Position numbers and translations under genes: made by a program. The notes below the pieces were generated by a model, which had not been told where the DNA came from, did not search any database, and saw nothing but the letters and a program-made list of their open reading frames with translations. Shown here one piece after another: positions 35,711 to 44,211 of a stretch of 64,000 bases of DNA (position 1 is its first letter; each line of letters begins with the position of its first letter). The DNA is from Aquitalea denitrificans (GTDB taxonomy: Bacteria > Pseudomonadota > Gammaproteobacteria > Burkholderiales > Chromobacteriaceae), in NCBI RefSeq assembly GCF_009856625.1, contig NZ_CP047241.1:2914001-2978000 (forward strand). The letters run 5' to 3'.

Positions 35711-37783
35711 GTGCTGCCGCCAGAATGGATACCACATTTGCCCAATCCCACGCTTGATGCCATTTTTCTCAGCCTGCAACAGGGTGAAACCACAGCAGCT
35801 GCCGCACTGGCAGACCTGGTACGCAGCCTGCGGCCCAGCAGTGCCGACAACCACGAACAGGCCATCATGAATTTTCGCGCGCTGGCCTGGCTGCTGGAAC
35901 ATCACGCCGACCACCGTCAGGCCCTGCGCAGTGCATTTCTCGACTTGCTGACCCAAACCAGACAGATTCCGCTATATACCGAATCCGGGATTCTGGCCAA
36001 TACCAGCTTTTTCACCACGCTATCCAAGCGTATCGGCGAGCGGCTGCTGCCCATGCCGACTCGGGAAGATTCGCTACAGGACCGCTTTGGCCGCCTCTTC
36101 CGCTGGAAGCAGGATCACATCTGGCTGGCAGCCATTCCGGATGAAACCTGGCAGCAACTGTGGCAGGCCATGGCCTGGCATGAAGAGCAAGACCGCAGCA
36201 GCTGGATTCAGACCCGTCTGCAAATGCTGGAGTCGGTGCAGATACTCAGTGCACGGGTAACCGCCATTGGTCTGGAGCCGGAACTGGTACGGGTCTATCC
36301 AGACATCGAGCGTTTCGAATCCCCGTTCCTGCACCTGAATGCCGAAGTGCTGAAGTATGCCGACAGCTACCGGCGGGCACTGGCCGAACACACGCATCCG
36401 CAGGAAGACGACAAGCACATTCTGGTATTGCTGGAGCAGTGCGAGCTGATTCTGGGCAAAATTCGCAAGAATGCTTCCCGCAATGGCATTTCCATCAATC
36501 TCACCTATCAGGCACTGCGATTGCTGCAAAGCATGAACCGGCTGCGCGCACTGCTAGCCTTGCTGGAGCCGGAACACGACCCGGCACACAACCCGGCCCT
36601 GTTCCATCTGCTGGTCGATTTTGCCCGTGCAGAAAACCGCAAGTACAGCGTCAGTGATGTATTCAAATCCAATACTGAACTGCTGGCCCTGCAGGTAACC
36701 GAACATGCAGGCCGTCATGGCGAACACTATATTGCCGAATCACGCCGGGAATGGGGCAGCATGGCCAGGGCGGCAATGGGCGCGGGCCTCATCGTTGGCA
36801 TCATGGCCCTGATCAAGCTGCTGCTGGCCCAGGCACACCTTCCCCTGCTGTGGGAAGGGCTGGCCTATGGCATGAACTACGCCATCGGCTTCATCATCGT
36901 GCAGCTGCTACATTTCACCATTGCCACCAAGCAGCCGGCCATGACCGCCGCCCGCATTGCCGCCGCTCTGCACCAGCAGGAAAAGAGCGCCAGCCGTGTA
37001 GCACTGGATGATCTGGCAGAGCTGGTGATCAAGGTGCTGCGCACCCAGTTCATTGCCATTCTGGGCAATGTGCTGCTGGCCATTCCTACCGCCGCCATCA
37101 TCGCCTTTGGTTGGCACGCACTGACAGGCAGCACGGTGGTATCGCCCGACAAGGCTCGCCACCTGCTGCACGACCTGGACCCGGCATCCAGCCTGGCCTT
37201 GCCGCATGCAGCGATTGCCGGTGTATTTCTCTTTCTGTCGGGGCTGATTGCCGGTTACTACGACAACAAGGCCATCTACCGCCGCATACCGGAGCGGCTG
37301 GCAGCACACCCTTTGCTGAACAAGCTGCTGGGCCGCCACCGGGCCTGGAAACTTGGGCACTATGTGGAACACAATCTGGGTGCACTGGCGGGCAATTTCT
37401 ATTTCGGCCTGTTTCTGGGGCTGACCGGCACTATTGGCATCATGCTTGGCCTGCCGCTGGATATCCGCCATATCACCTTCTCGGCAGCCAATCTGGCGTT
37501 TGGCCTGGTCACACTGGATTTCCAGCTGCCACTTGGCATGGTGGCAGTGTATTGCGGCGGCCTAGCCCTGATTGGCATGACCAATCTGGCAGTCAGCTTC
37601 AGTCTGGCGCTATGGGTTGCGCTGCGCTCGCGCAAGCTGGACGGACGGCAGGTGCTACCTCTGCTGCCCTTGCTGTTGAAACGCTTTGTACGCCAGCCGC
37701 TGCAGTTTTTCATCCCGCCAGCCACCGCGCACGGCAACCGGGCTGAGGATGCCGCACACCAGCCCGGACAGCAGGAACATTAA
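35711..37783 (+). CDS. Gcr-type 'site-specific recombinase' family membrane protein
   Basis: 690 residues from GTG 35711. Matches the betaproteobacterial/neisserial SpecificRecomb family (N-terminal half soluble and helical, about 1-340; C-terminal half with several predicted membrane segments such as AAMGAGLIVGIMALIKLLL, GLAYGMNYAIGFIIVQLLH and FIAILGNVLLAIPTAAIIAFG). The family name derives from early genetic work, but there is no tyrosine or serine recombinase motif in the sequence, so a membrane function is at least as likely. A soluble-to-membrane layout is clear. Confidence 0.8.
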   Translation: MLPPEWIPHLPNPTLDAIFLSLQQGETTAAAALADLVRSLRPSSADNHEQAIMNFRALAWLLEHHADHRQALRSAFLDLLTQTRQIPLYTESGILANTSFFTTLSKRIGERLLPMPTREDSLQDRFGRLFRWKQDHIWLAAIPDETWQQLWQAMAWHEEQDRSSWIQTRLQMLESVQILSARVTAIGLEPELVRVYPDIERFESPFLHLNAEVLKYADSYRRALAEHTHPQEDDKHILVLLEQCELILGKIRKNASRNGISINLTYQALRLLQSMNRLRALLALLEPEHDPAHNPALFHLLVDFARAENRKYSVSDVFKSNTELLALQVTEHAGRHGEHYIAESRREWGSMARAAMGAGLIVGIMALIKLLLAQAHLPLLWEGLAYGMNYAIGFIIVQLLHFTIATKQPAMTAARIAAALHQQEKSASRVALDDLAELVIKVLRTQFIAILGNVLLAIPTAAIIAFGWHALTGSTVVSPDKARHLLHDLDPASSLALPHAAIAGVFLFLSGLIAGYYDNKAIYRRIPERLAAHPLLNKLLGRHRAWKLGHYVEHNLGALAGNFYFGLFLGLTGTIGIMLGLPLDIRHITFSAANLAFGLVTLDFQLPLGMVAVYCGGLALIGMTNLAVSFSLALWVALRSRKLDGRQVLPLLPLLLKRFVRQPLQFFIPPATAHGNRAEDAAHQPGQQEH

Positions 37784-37889
37784 GCCACAGCCCACGGGCA
37801 ACACCCTTTTGCGGGAAAGGGCAATATGGATATACGCGGCATGGCACCTCGGTTAAACTTGCCGCTCATTCATTCATTTGTCCTCCCTG

Positions 37890-39491
37890 ATGACCAAGCG
37901 CCGTATCTTCGACAGCATCATCACCCGGCTGGTGATCATGGTGGTCTGCCTGGTCTGCCTGGGAACTGTGATACGTTACTATGCACTGGGCAGCTTTCTG
38001 CGGCAGGAACTATCCACCGTGGTGCAGGAGCAGCAACAGGCCATGGCGGGCTATGTGGCCAGGGATATCGATGACAAGATCACCCAGCGGCAGACTCTGC
38101 TGGCCCAACTGGCCACCGACCTGCCGCAAGCCATGCTGGTACAACCGGCAGCCCTGCAGGACTGGCTGCGTCAACACTATCGTTACCAGAGCCTGTTTCC
38201 CGGCGGCCTGTTCGTTACCGATCCGCATGGCCGCGTAATTGCCGACTACCCCACGGCACCGGGCCGACAGAACCACAGCTACGCAGAACGTGACTACATC
38301 CAGTCTGCCGCCAAGGGCAGCAGATATATCGGCAAACCGGTCATCGGCTTTGCGCTGCGCACGCCCATCCTTCCCATGGCCATTCCCCTGTTTGACAGCA
38401 ACAGGCGGGTGAGTGCCATTCTGGTCGGCATTACGCCGCTCTCTTCGCCCGGCTTCCTTGACCTGCTGCAAAAAACCCAGATCGGCCATGGCAAGGGCGG
38501 CTTCCTGCTGGTGTCGCCACGCGACAATATGTACATCGCCACTTCGCAAAAAAAGATGGCGCTTGCCCCCCTGCCCCCGCGCGGAAACAATCCGCTGCAT
38601 GACCGTGCCATGGCCGGTTATCGCGGCAGTGGCATCACCACCAATGCCAATGGCGAGGAAGAAGTTGCCGCCATGGTCACAGTCCCCAGCACCAACTGGT
38701 TTGTCGTGGCACAGCTTCCTGCCAGCGAAGCGTTTGCCACCGTTGGCCATGCACAGCTTTTTGCCATCAAGGGGGCCATCATCGCCACCATACTGTTTGC
38801 CCTGCTGGCTACCGTCTGCATGTATTTTGTGTTGCTTCCGTTGTTTCAGGCCGCCGAAGACGCCGAACGCATGGCACACGGCGACATGCCGCTGTTACCC
38901 CTGTCTATCCGCCGCCGTGATGAAGTCGGCCACCTGATTGCCGCCTTCAACCGTCTGCTGGGCAAACTGCACGAACAACAGGGCCAGCTGGAACGGCTGG
39001 CTCATCACGATACCCTTACCGGGCTGCCGAACCGCCGCCTTCTTGCAGATCGCCTGAAACTTGCGCTGGCGCAATCACGCCGCCACGGAACGCATCTGGC
39101 ATTGCTGTTCATGGATCTGGATGGTTTCAAACGCATCAACGACAGCCTGGGGCATGATGCTGGCGACGAAGCCCTGTGCATGGTGACGGCACGGCTGCAA
39201 GCGATTGTGCGCGAGTCCGACACCCTGGCGCGCATTGGCGGTGACGAATTCGTCCTGCTGATGAGCCATCTGGATGCACAGGCTGCAGAAATGGCCCGCA
39301 CTGTGGCCGACAAATGCATTGCTGCCATGCAGCCGCCGCTTCTGATTGGCGGTGCAAAATTCAAGGTGGGCATCTCCATCGGCATTGCACTGGACCGCAC
39401 CGACAGTACGGCAGATTCGCTGATGCAGGAGGCGGATCAGGCGATGTACCTGGCCAAGTACAACGGTGGCGACTGCCTGCGGCACAACTAA
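37890..39491 (+). CDS. Diguanylate cyclase with periplasmic dCache-type sensor, HAMP and GGDEF
   Basis: 533 residues from ATG 37890 (a TTG at 37878 is possible). Membrane segment at about 10-35, periplasmic sensor domain to about 290 (RDYIQSAAKG, FALRTPILPMAIPLFDSN, VPSTNWFVVAQLPASEAF), second membrane segment near 300-325, HAMP linker, then GGDEF domain at about 370-530. The active site GGDEF is intact and the RxxD inhibitory site (RESD, five residues ahead) is present, so it probably makes c-di-GMP and is feedback-inhibited. Single-gene unit near the flagellar and adhesion regulators. Confidence 0.92.
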   Translation: MTKRRIFDSIITRLVIMVVCLVCLGTVIRYYALGSFLRQELSTVVQEQQQAMAGYVARDIDDKITQRQTLLAQLATDLPQAMLVQPAALQDWLRQHYRYQSLFPGGLFVTDPHGRVIADYPTAPGRQNHSYAERDYIQSAAKGSRYIGKPVIGFALRTPILPMAIPLFDSNRRVSAILVGITPLSSPGFLDLLQKTQIGHGKGGFLLVSPRDNMYIATSQKKMALAPLPPRGNNPLHDRAMAGYRGSGITTNANGEEEVAAMVTVPSTNWFVVAQLPASEAFATVGHAQLFAIKGAIIATILFALLATVCMYFVLLPLFQAAEDAERMAHGDMPLLPLSIRRRDEVGHLIAAFNRLLGKLHEQQGQLERLAHHDTLTGLPNRRLLADRLKLALAQSRRHGTHLALLFMDLDGFKRINDSLGHDAGDEALCMVTARLQAIVRESDTLARIGGDEFVLLMSHLDAQAAEMARTVADKCIAAMQPPLLIGGAKFKVGISIGIALDRTDSTADSLMQEADQAMYLAKYNGGDCLRHN

Positions 39492-39860
39492 GGCGCGGGC
39501 CACTATCGGCTGCTGCAGCGCAATATCCATACCAGAAAAATAGCCTCTGCCAAAACCTGTCTTTTGATCGCGATCAAGCCAGCCGACACCGGCTTCAATT
39601 TCAGCGCCCCATCACCAAAAATCATACCATTTCCAGGTGATAGCCCTGTTGTAGTAAAAAACTACAGTGAATAAGACCAAGGCCGGCTCCATATACTACA
39701 AATCACCCAAAGCCGGAATCCAACAATGGGGAGGTCTTTTCAGCCCCCCTTATCTCACCATTCCGGCTAGCCGAGCAGGCAGCCTGCCCTGTGCAGACTG
39801 CTCACCCCCTGCCCGCGACGTTTGCTGTTGCTTCCATCCAAATAACAGAAGGAGACGGTA
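39492..39860. other. Long leader/regulatory region upstream of alanine dehydrogenase
   Basis: 369 bases with no convincing gene. Contains a perfect FNR/ANR box (39564-39577, listed separately) and a TGTAGT/ACTACA inverted repeat around AAAAA (39650-39666) plus a further TACTACA copy at about 39694. These are plausible Lrp- or FNR-family binding sites. The Shine-Dalgarno AAGGAGA lies just before the ald ATG. Confidence 0.5.
39564..39577 (+). promoter_or_regulatory. FNR/ANR-type binding site
   Basis: TTGATCGCGATCAA matches the consensus TTGAT-N4-ATCAA with no mismatch. It lies 284 bp upstream of the alanine dehydrogenase start, suggesting oxygen-responsive control with a long leader. Confidence 0.7.
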
Positions 39861-40985
39861 ATGTTGATCGGTGTTCCCAAGGAAATCAAAAACCACGAGT
39901 ATCGCGTTGGTCTCACCCCTGCCGGTGTACGAGAACTGGTAGGCCATGGTCACAAGGTACTGGTGCAGACCCAGGCCGGGCTCGCCATCGGCTTTACCGA
40001 CGAGCAGTACATCCAGTCTGGCGCTTCGATTGCCTCTTCCGCGGATGAGGTATTCGCCAAGGCCGACATGGTGGTGAAGGTAAAGGAACCCCAGCCAGTG
40101 GAATGCCGCATGCTGCGCCAGGGACAAATCCTGTTCACCTATCTGCACCTGGCACCGGACCCGGAGCAAACCAAGCTGCTGACCGAATCCGGTGCGATTG
40201 CCATTGCCTACGAAACGGTAACCGACGAGCGCGGCGGCCTGCCCTTGCTGGCACCGATGTCGGAAGTGGCAGGTCGCATGGCAATCCAGGCGGGCGCACA
40301 CGCGCTGGAAAAAGCCCAAGGTGGCCGTGGTGTGCTGCTGGGTGGCGTCCCTGGCGTGGCTCCGGCCCGGGTGGTGGTAATTGGCGGCGGCGTGGTCGGA
40401 CTGAATGCGGCACGCATGGCAGCCGGACTCGGGGCAGATGTCACCATCCTGGACAAATCCCTGCCGCGGCTGAAGGAAATCGACATGGTATTCAGCGGTC
40501 GCATCAAGACCCTGGTGTCCAATACCGCCAATATCGATGAATGCATCCGCGAAGCCGACATGGTAGTTGGTGCGGTGCTGATTCCCGGTGCCGCAGCGCC
40601 CAAGCTGGTGACGCGTGCCATGCTGGGGAATATGAAACCCGGTGCGGTGCTGGTGGATGTGGCCATCGATCAGGGCGGCTGCTTCGAAACCAGCCGTGCC
40701 ACCACACATCAGGACCCTATCTATGTGGTGGATGGCATCGTGCATTACTGTGTAGCCAATATGCCCGGCGGCGTGGCCCGCACCTCAACCCAGGCACTGA
40801 ACAACGCCACCCTGCCCTTCACCCAGGAACTGGCCGACAAAGGCTGGCGCCAGGCATTGCTGGATAATCCGCATCTACGCAACGGCCTGAATGTCTGTCA
40901 TGGCAAGATTACTTACAAGGCCGTGGCGGATGATCTGGGCTATCCCTATGTGGACCCGGTGGAGGCCATCAAGGCAGCGTCCTGA
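39861..40985 (+). CDS. ald: Alanine dehydrogenase
   Basis: 374 residues. N-terminus MLIGVPKEIKNHEYRVGLTPAGVRELVGHGHKVLVQ is diagnostic; catalytic Lys/His positions fall in VKVKEPQ and YLHLAPDP, and the NAD-binding Rossmann region includes RVVVIGGGVVGLNAARMA. It catalyses reversible NAD-dependent deamination of L-alanine to pyruvate and ammonia. Clear Shine-Dalgarno (AAGGAGA). The upstream FNR-type box and inverted repeats suggest control by oxygen or amino-acid supply. Confidence 0.95.
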   Translation: MLIGVPKEIKNHEYRVGLTPAGVRELVGHGHKVLVQTQAGLAIGFTDEQYIQSGASIASSADEVFAKADMVVKVKEPQPVECRMLRQGQILFTYLHLAPDPEQTKLLTESGAIAIAYETVTDERGGLPLLAPMSEVAGRMAIQAGAHALEKAQGGRGVLLGGVPGVAPARVVVIGGGVVGLNAARMAAGLGADVTILDKSLPRLKEIDMVFSGRIKTLVSNTANIDECIREADMVVGAVLIPGAAAPKLVTRAMLGNMKPGAVLVDVAIDQGGCFETSRATTHQDPIYVVDGIVHYCVANMPGGVARTSTQALNNATLPFTQELADKGWRQALLDNPHLRNGLNVCHGKITYKAVADDLGYPYVDPVEAIKAAS

Positions 40986-41000
40986 GCTGCAACGCCAGTT

Positions 41001-41035
41001 AAAAAACCGCTGCCCATGCCGGACAGCGGCTTTTT
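41001..41035. terminator. Bidirectional rho-independent terminator
   Basis: Stem CCGCTG (41007-41012) / CAGCGG (41024-41029), flanked by six A on the left and five T on the right. Lies between convergent ald and the acyl-CoA-binding protein gene. Confidence 0.8.
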
Positions 41036-41083
41036 CATCTATCTACCGGCACAACAGCCCGGCAGCATGGTCTGCTACGCCGC

Positions 41084-41344
41084 TTACTCGGCCAACAGCT
41101 TCTGTACTACATCGACATAGCCTTGCTTGGCTTCATCGCTGGCCATGCCCTTGAGCTTGTCCCAGGCGTCGTATTTGGCGCGGTTGATGAAATCCATCAT
41201 GCCGGGACGTTCACCGGCCACATCGCCCTCGCTGGCTTGCTTGTACAGTGCGTACAGCTGCAGCAGAGTCTGGTTGTCCGGGCGTTCGGACAGCGAGGTG
41301 ACATCGGCTTGGGCCTGGGTGAACAGCGCGTTCAGATCAGACAT
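41084..41344 (-). CDS. Acyl-CoA-binding protein (ACBP/DBI family)
   Basis: 86 residues. The ACBP pattern is clear: LFTQAQADVTSLSERPDNQTLLQLYALYKQASEGD and the YDAWDKLKGMASDEAKQGYVDVV segment with the Tyr/Lys residues that contact acyl-CoA. A four-helix cytosolic protein that binds long-chain acyl-CoA. This family is common in eukaryotes but patchy in bacteria. Monocistronic. Confidence 0.93.
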   Translation of the reverse strand: MSDLNALFTQAQADVTSLSERPDNQTLLQLYALYKQASEGDVAGERPGMMDFINRAKYDAWDKLKGMASDEAKQGYVDVVQKLLAE

Positions 41345-41485
41345 GTTTCTTCCTTCGTGGTCGGATTATCAAAGCGGTATGTTCCGCTGTATTGAATCAA
41401 CTCCGGCAGGCTTGCCACGCAGCAACGCCAGTGCCGGACTGGCTGAATTTAGCATGAAACCATGCCAACCGGTGCGGCCATGGTT

Positions 41486-42271
41486 TCAATTGTTCGGTAC
41501 CGCGCCGCTATCGCCATCCGCTTGCAGACCGATGCGGATCAGCTTGAAGCTCTTCACCGCACGGCCATCGCGTATGGCCGGATAGAAAGTGGCCTGGCGG
41601 AAGATCTCCATCAACGGCAGCTCCGCCCCTGCCGGACGCGCCGACACCATCTGTACCGCGTCCACAGTGCCCTGTTCGTTGATATAAACCCGCAAGGTGA
41701 TGTCAACATCATCCATTCCAAGACCATAGGGCGCAAGCAGTTGGATCGGCACTTGCTCCAGTGCCAGCACATCCACCTGCCGGGCAGCATAGTAAAAGTC
41801 AAAGCCCAGTAGTTGCGCACTGGCATCTTCGCCCGAGGCCACCGTAATGGCACTGTCCTGCGCCAGCGCGAACGGGGCCGAGGTGTCACTGGAAACAGAC
41901 GGGAAATGCACCGGTACTGGCTGATGCGCCTGCGCTGCGCTAGCGGCATTGGCCAGATGCAGCTTCTGCCGCTTTAACAGCATGACCTTGCCGGCCAATG
42001 GCTTGACGACTGGCGCAGACAGTGCTCTGGCCTGATGAGGCGCGGTAATGGGCTGCGCCCTGTCCGCTGTCGCCTGGCCGGCATTGCCAGCCAGGCGCAC
42101 CGTCATGCGCTGCGGCTGGCCACGCAGGCTGCCTTCGGATGCCAGTCGCATCAATAACGGTGCATGCAGCAACAATGACAGGCTAAGCGCCAGCATCAGC
42201 CTGTCGGCCTCGGACAAGGCCGACCAACGCCAGATTTGCGGGAGCCAGCGCAGCCCGAACGGCAGTTTCAT
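41486..42271 (-). CDS. TonB-C-like membrane-anchored protein of unknown role
   Basis: 261 residues from ATG 42271. One N-terminal membrane segment (about 24-42, LALSLSLLLHAPLLM), a linker, and a C-terminal domain (DDVDITLRVYINEQGTVDAVQMVSARPAGAELPLMEIFRQATFYPAIRDGRAV) like the TonB C-terminal fold. It lacks a long Pro-rich spacer. Last gene of the pepP-ubi-dsbC operon, 27 nt after dsbC. Role unknown; envelope localisation is supported by the topology. Confidence 0.7.
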   Translation of the reverse strand: MKLPFGLRWLPQIWRWSALSEADRLMLALSLSLLLHAPLLMRLASEGSLRGQPQRMTVRLAGNAGQATADRAQPITAPHQARALSAPVVKPLAGKVMLLKRQKLHLANAASAAQAHQPVPVHFPSVSSDTSAPFALAQDSAITVASGEDASAQLLGFDFYYAARQVDVLALEQVPIQLLAPYGLGMDDVDITLRVYINEQGTVDAVQMVSARPAGAELPLMEIFRQATFYPAIRDGRAVKSFKLIRIGLQADGDSGAVPNN

Positions 42272-42298
42272 GATGCCGGGCAAGCTCCGGCAGAAAGC

Positions 42299-43036
42299 TT
42301 ATTTGGCATCCAGCAGCTTTTCGATGTCTTCTTTGGCGATAGCACCCGGTACCAGTCGGCCATTGGCAAAAATCAGGCCTGGCGTGCCGGTAATACCCAG
42401 TTCGTCACCCATGGCTTCGATCTTGTCCAGCGCCGAGGTATCGCACTTGTCGGTGCCGGTCAGCTCCTGACCATCACGCATGAAAGCTGTCCAGGTTTTC
42501 AGTCTGTCCTTGGAGCACCAGATCTGGCGTGCCTTGCGCGGTGCATCCGGGTGCAGCTGGGCCAGCGGGTACAGGAAGGTGTAGATGGTGACATTGGTGA
42601 TATCAGGCAGACTTTCACGCTCCAGCTGCTTGCAGTACGGGCAGTCCGGGTCGGTAAACACCGCCAGCTTGCGTGCACCGTTGCCACGCACTTCCTTGAT
42701 AGCGTACTTCAACGGCAGCTTGTTGAAGTCCAGACGATTCAGATCGGCCATCGTCTTCTCAGTCAGGCTGGTCTTGGCATCGGCATCGATCAGATCGCCA
42801 ACAAACAGGTACTTTGCAGACGCATCGGTGTAAACAATCTGCTTGCCCTTTACCACTACTTCATAAATACCTTGCACCGGGGTTTCGCTGACGCTCAGTA
42901 CCTGACGGTTGGGAAAGCGGGTGGTAAACGCTTTTTTTACCTGCTCGGTACCGGTAGAAGTGGCGTTGGCATTGCAGGCAGTCATGCTCAGCAACAAGGA
43001 GGCGACCAGCGCCAGGGCTTTTACAGTGGTTTTCAT
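42299..43036 (-). CDS. dsbC: Thiol:disulfide interchange protein DsbC, possible lipoprotein form
   Basis: 245 residues. N-terminal dimerisation domain (about 30-100), then thioredoxin-fold domain with active site CPYC (132-135) and the cis-Pro loop ITGTPGLIFANG. Two further Cys (IWCSKD, DKCDTS) form the structural disulfide. It isomerises wrong disulfides in the periplasm with DsbD. The signal region ends LLLSMTAC, so Cys21 might be lipidated, which is not typical of DsbC; the -3 Met makes this uncertain. Confidence 0.93.
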   Translation of the reverse strand: MKTTVKALALVASLLLSMTACNANATSTGTEQVKKAFTTRFPNRQVLSVSETPVQGIYEVVVKGKQIVYTDASAKYLFVGDLIDADAKTSLTEKTMADLNRLDFNKLPLKYAIKEVRGNGARKLAVFTDPDCPYCKQLERESLPDITNVTIYTFLYPLAQLHPDAPRKARQIWCSKDRLKTWTAFMRDGQELTGTDKCDTSALDKIEAMGDELGITGTPGLIFANGRLVPGAIAKEDIEKLLDAK

Positions 43037-43051
43037 TCACATTCCTCGGGT

Positions 43052-44200
43052 TCAGAAGCCAATGGCATGACGAGCAAACTGGCGCTTGAGCGGTGCCAGC
43101 CGGTTGGTCAGGCTAAGACCGGTATTGCGCAGCCAGGACAGGCCGGGCACATGTTGGGTATGAAACAGACGGTACAGGCCATCGCAGGTCAGTTGCATGG
43201 TCTTGACCGCCTCGCGCCGTTCACGTTCGTAACGGCGCAACAGCATCCAGTTGCCGGCGTCTCCCGGTGCTTGCAGCAAGGCAGCCAGCTTGGCTGCATC
43301 CTGAAACCCCAGGTTGACCCCCTGCCCCGCCAACGGATGCACGGTGTGTGCCGCATCACCCACCAGTGCCAGCCGCTGGCTGACCACCGCTTCTGGCTGG
43401 ATCAAGCGCAAGGGAAAAGCTGTCGCCGGTCCCAGCAGGCTCAGATGGCCCAACTGGTGATTGCCCGCCGCGGCCACGCGTGCGCACAGCTGCTCGGCAG
43501 ACAAGGCCAGCAACTCATCTGGCCGGGCCGTGGACCACACCATGGAAATGCGATTCCCCGCCATGGGCAGCCAGGCCAGGATACTGTCACCGGTAAACCA
43601 TTGCCGGGCGATATTGCCATGGGGTTTCTCACAGGCAAAGTTGGCCACCACACCGCTTTGGCCATAAGGTTTGATGCTGGCGGCCAACCCGGTCTGACTG
43701 CGCACCCAGGAGTTGGCACCATCTGCCCCCACCACCAGCGCACCTTGCAGCACACGGCCATCGTCCAACGTCAGGCTGGCCATGCTGGCCGTGGCGGCAA
43801 GTGCCATCGGACGCACCCCGGTGAGGCAATCGACGCTACTGTCGGCCAAGCGCCGCCACAGGCTGGCCAGCAGCCAGCGGTTTTCCACTATCCAGGCCAG
43901 CGCGCTGGCACCGGCATCGCTGGCGGCAAACTGGATGCGGCCTCCGGCATCGCCGCAGACATCCATGCTGGCAATGGTGCCAATGCGCGACATGTCCGGC
44001 CAGGCTTGCAGTTGTTCCAGAAAACGGCGGTTGAGCGGGCTGACCGCATAGATGCGGGCGTCCCAGCCCTGCTCCAGCTCGTCAAAGCGGGCGGCTGCAC
44101 CTTCCAGCAGGGCGATCTTGCGTCCACTGCCGGCTAGCGCCAGTGCCAGACTGGCACCGACCAGACCACCACCAACAATGATGACATCGTACTGGGTCAT
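43052..44200 (-). CDS. UbiH/UbiF/UbiI-family FAD-dependent hydroxylase
   Basis: 382 residues. FAD-binding GGGLVGASLALALAGSG at 10-26, GADGANSWVR (DG motif) and the second FAD block ALVGDAAHTVHPLAGQGVNLGF. It hydroxylates a ring position of the ubiquinone precursor. Which position cannot be set from sequence alone. It directly follows a UbiH-like gene, and both follow pepP, the classical pepP-ubiH-ubiI arrangement. Confidence 0.88.
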   Translation of the reverse strand: MTQYDVIIVGGGLVGASLALALAGSGRKIALLEGAAARFDELEQGWDARIYAVSPLNRRFLEQLQAWPDMSRIGTIASMDVCGDAGGRIQFAASDAGASALAWIVENRWLLASLWRRLADSSVDCLTGVRPMALAATASMASLTLDDGRVLQGALVVGADGANSWVRSQTGLAASIKPYGQSGVVANFACEKPHGNIARQWFTGDSILAWLPMAGNRISMVWSTARPDELLALSAEQLCARVAAAGNHQLGHLSLLGPATAFPLRLIQPEAVVSQRLALVGDAAHTVHPLAGQGVNLGFQDAAKLAALLQAPGDAGNWMLLRRYERERREAVKTMQLTCDGLYRLFHTQHVPGLSWLRNTGLSLTNRLAPLKRQFARHAIGF

Positions 44201-44211
44201 GAATCTGTTTC

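Noticed and set aside
39667..39861. 64-residue open frame upstream of ald
   Set aside because: No Shine-Dalgarno, Cys/Pro/Arg-rich tail, and it sits in a regulatory leader; likely non-coding.
42236..44137. 633-residue open frame on the plus strand
   Set aside because: Antisense to dsbC and the ubiquinone hydroxylase gene, whose motifs are clear; high-GC antisense frame with no recognisable domain.
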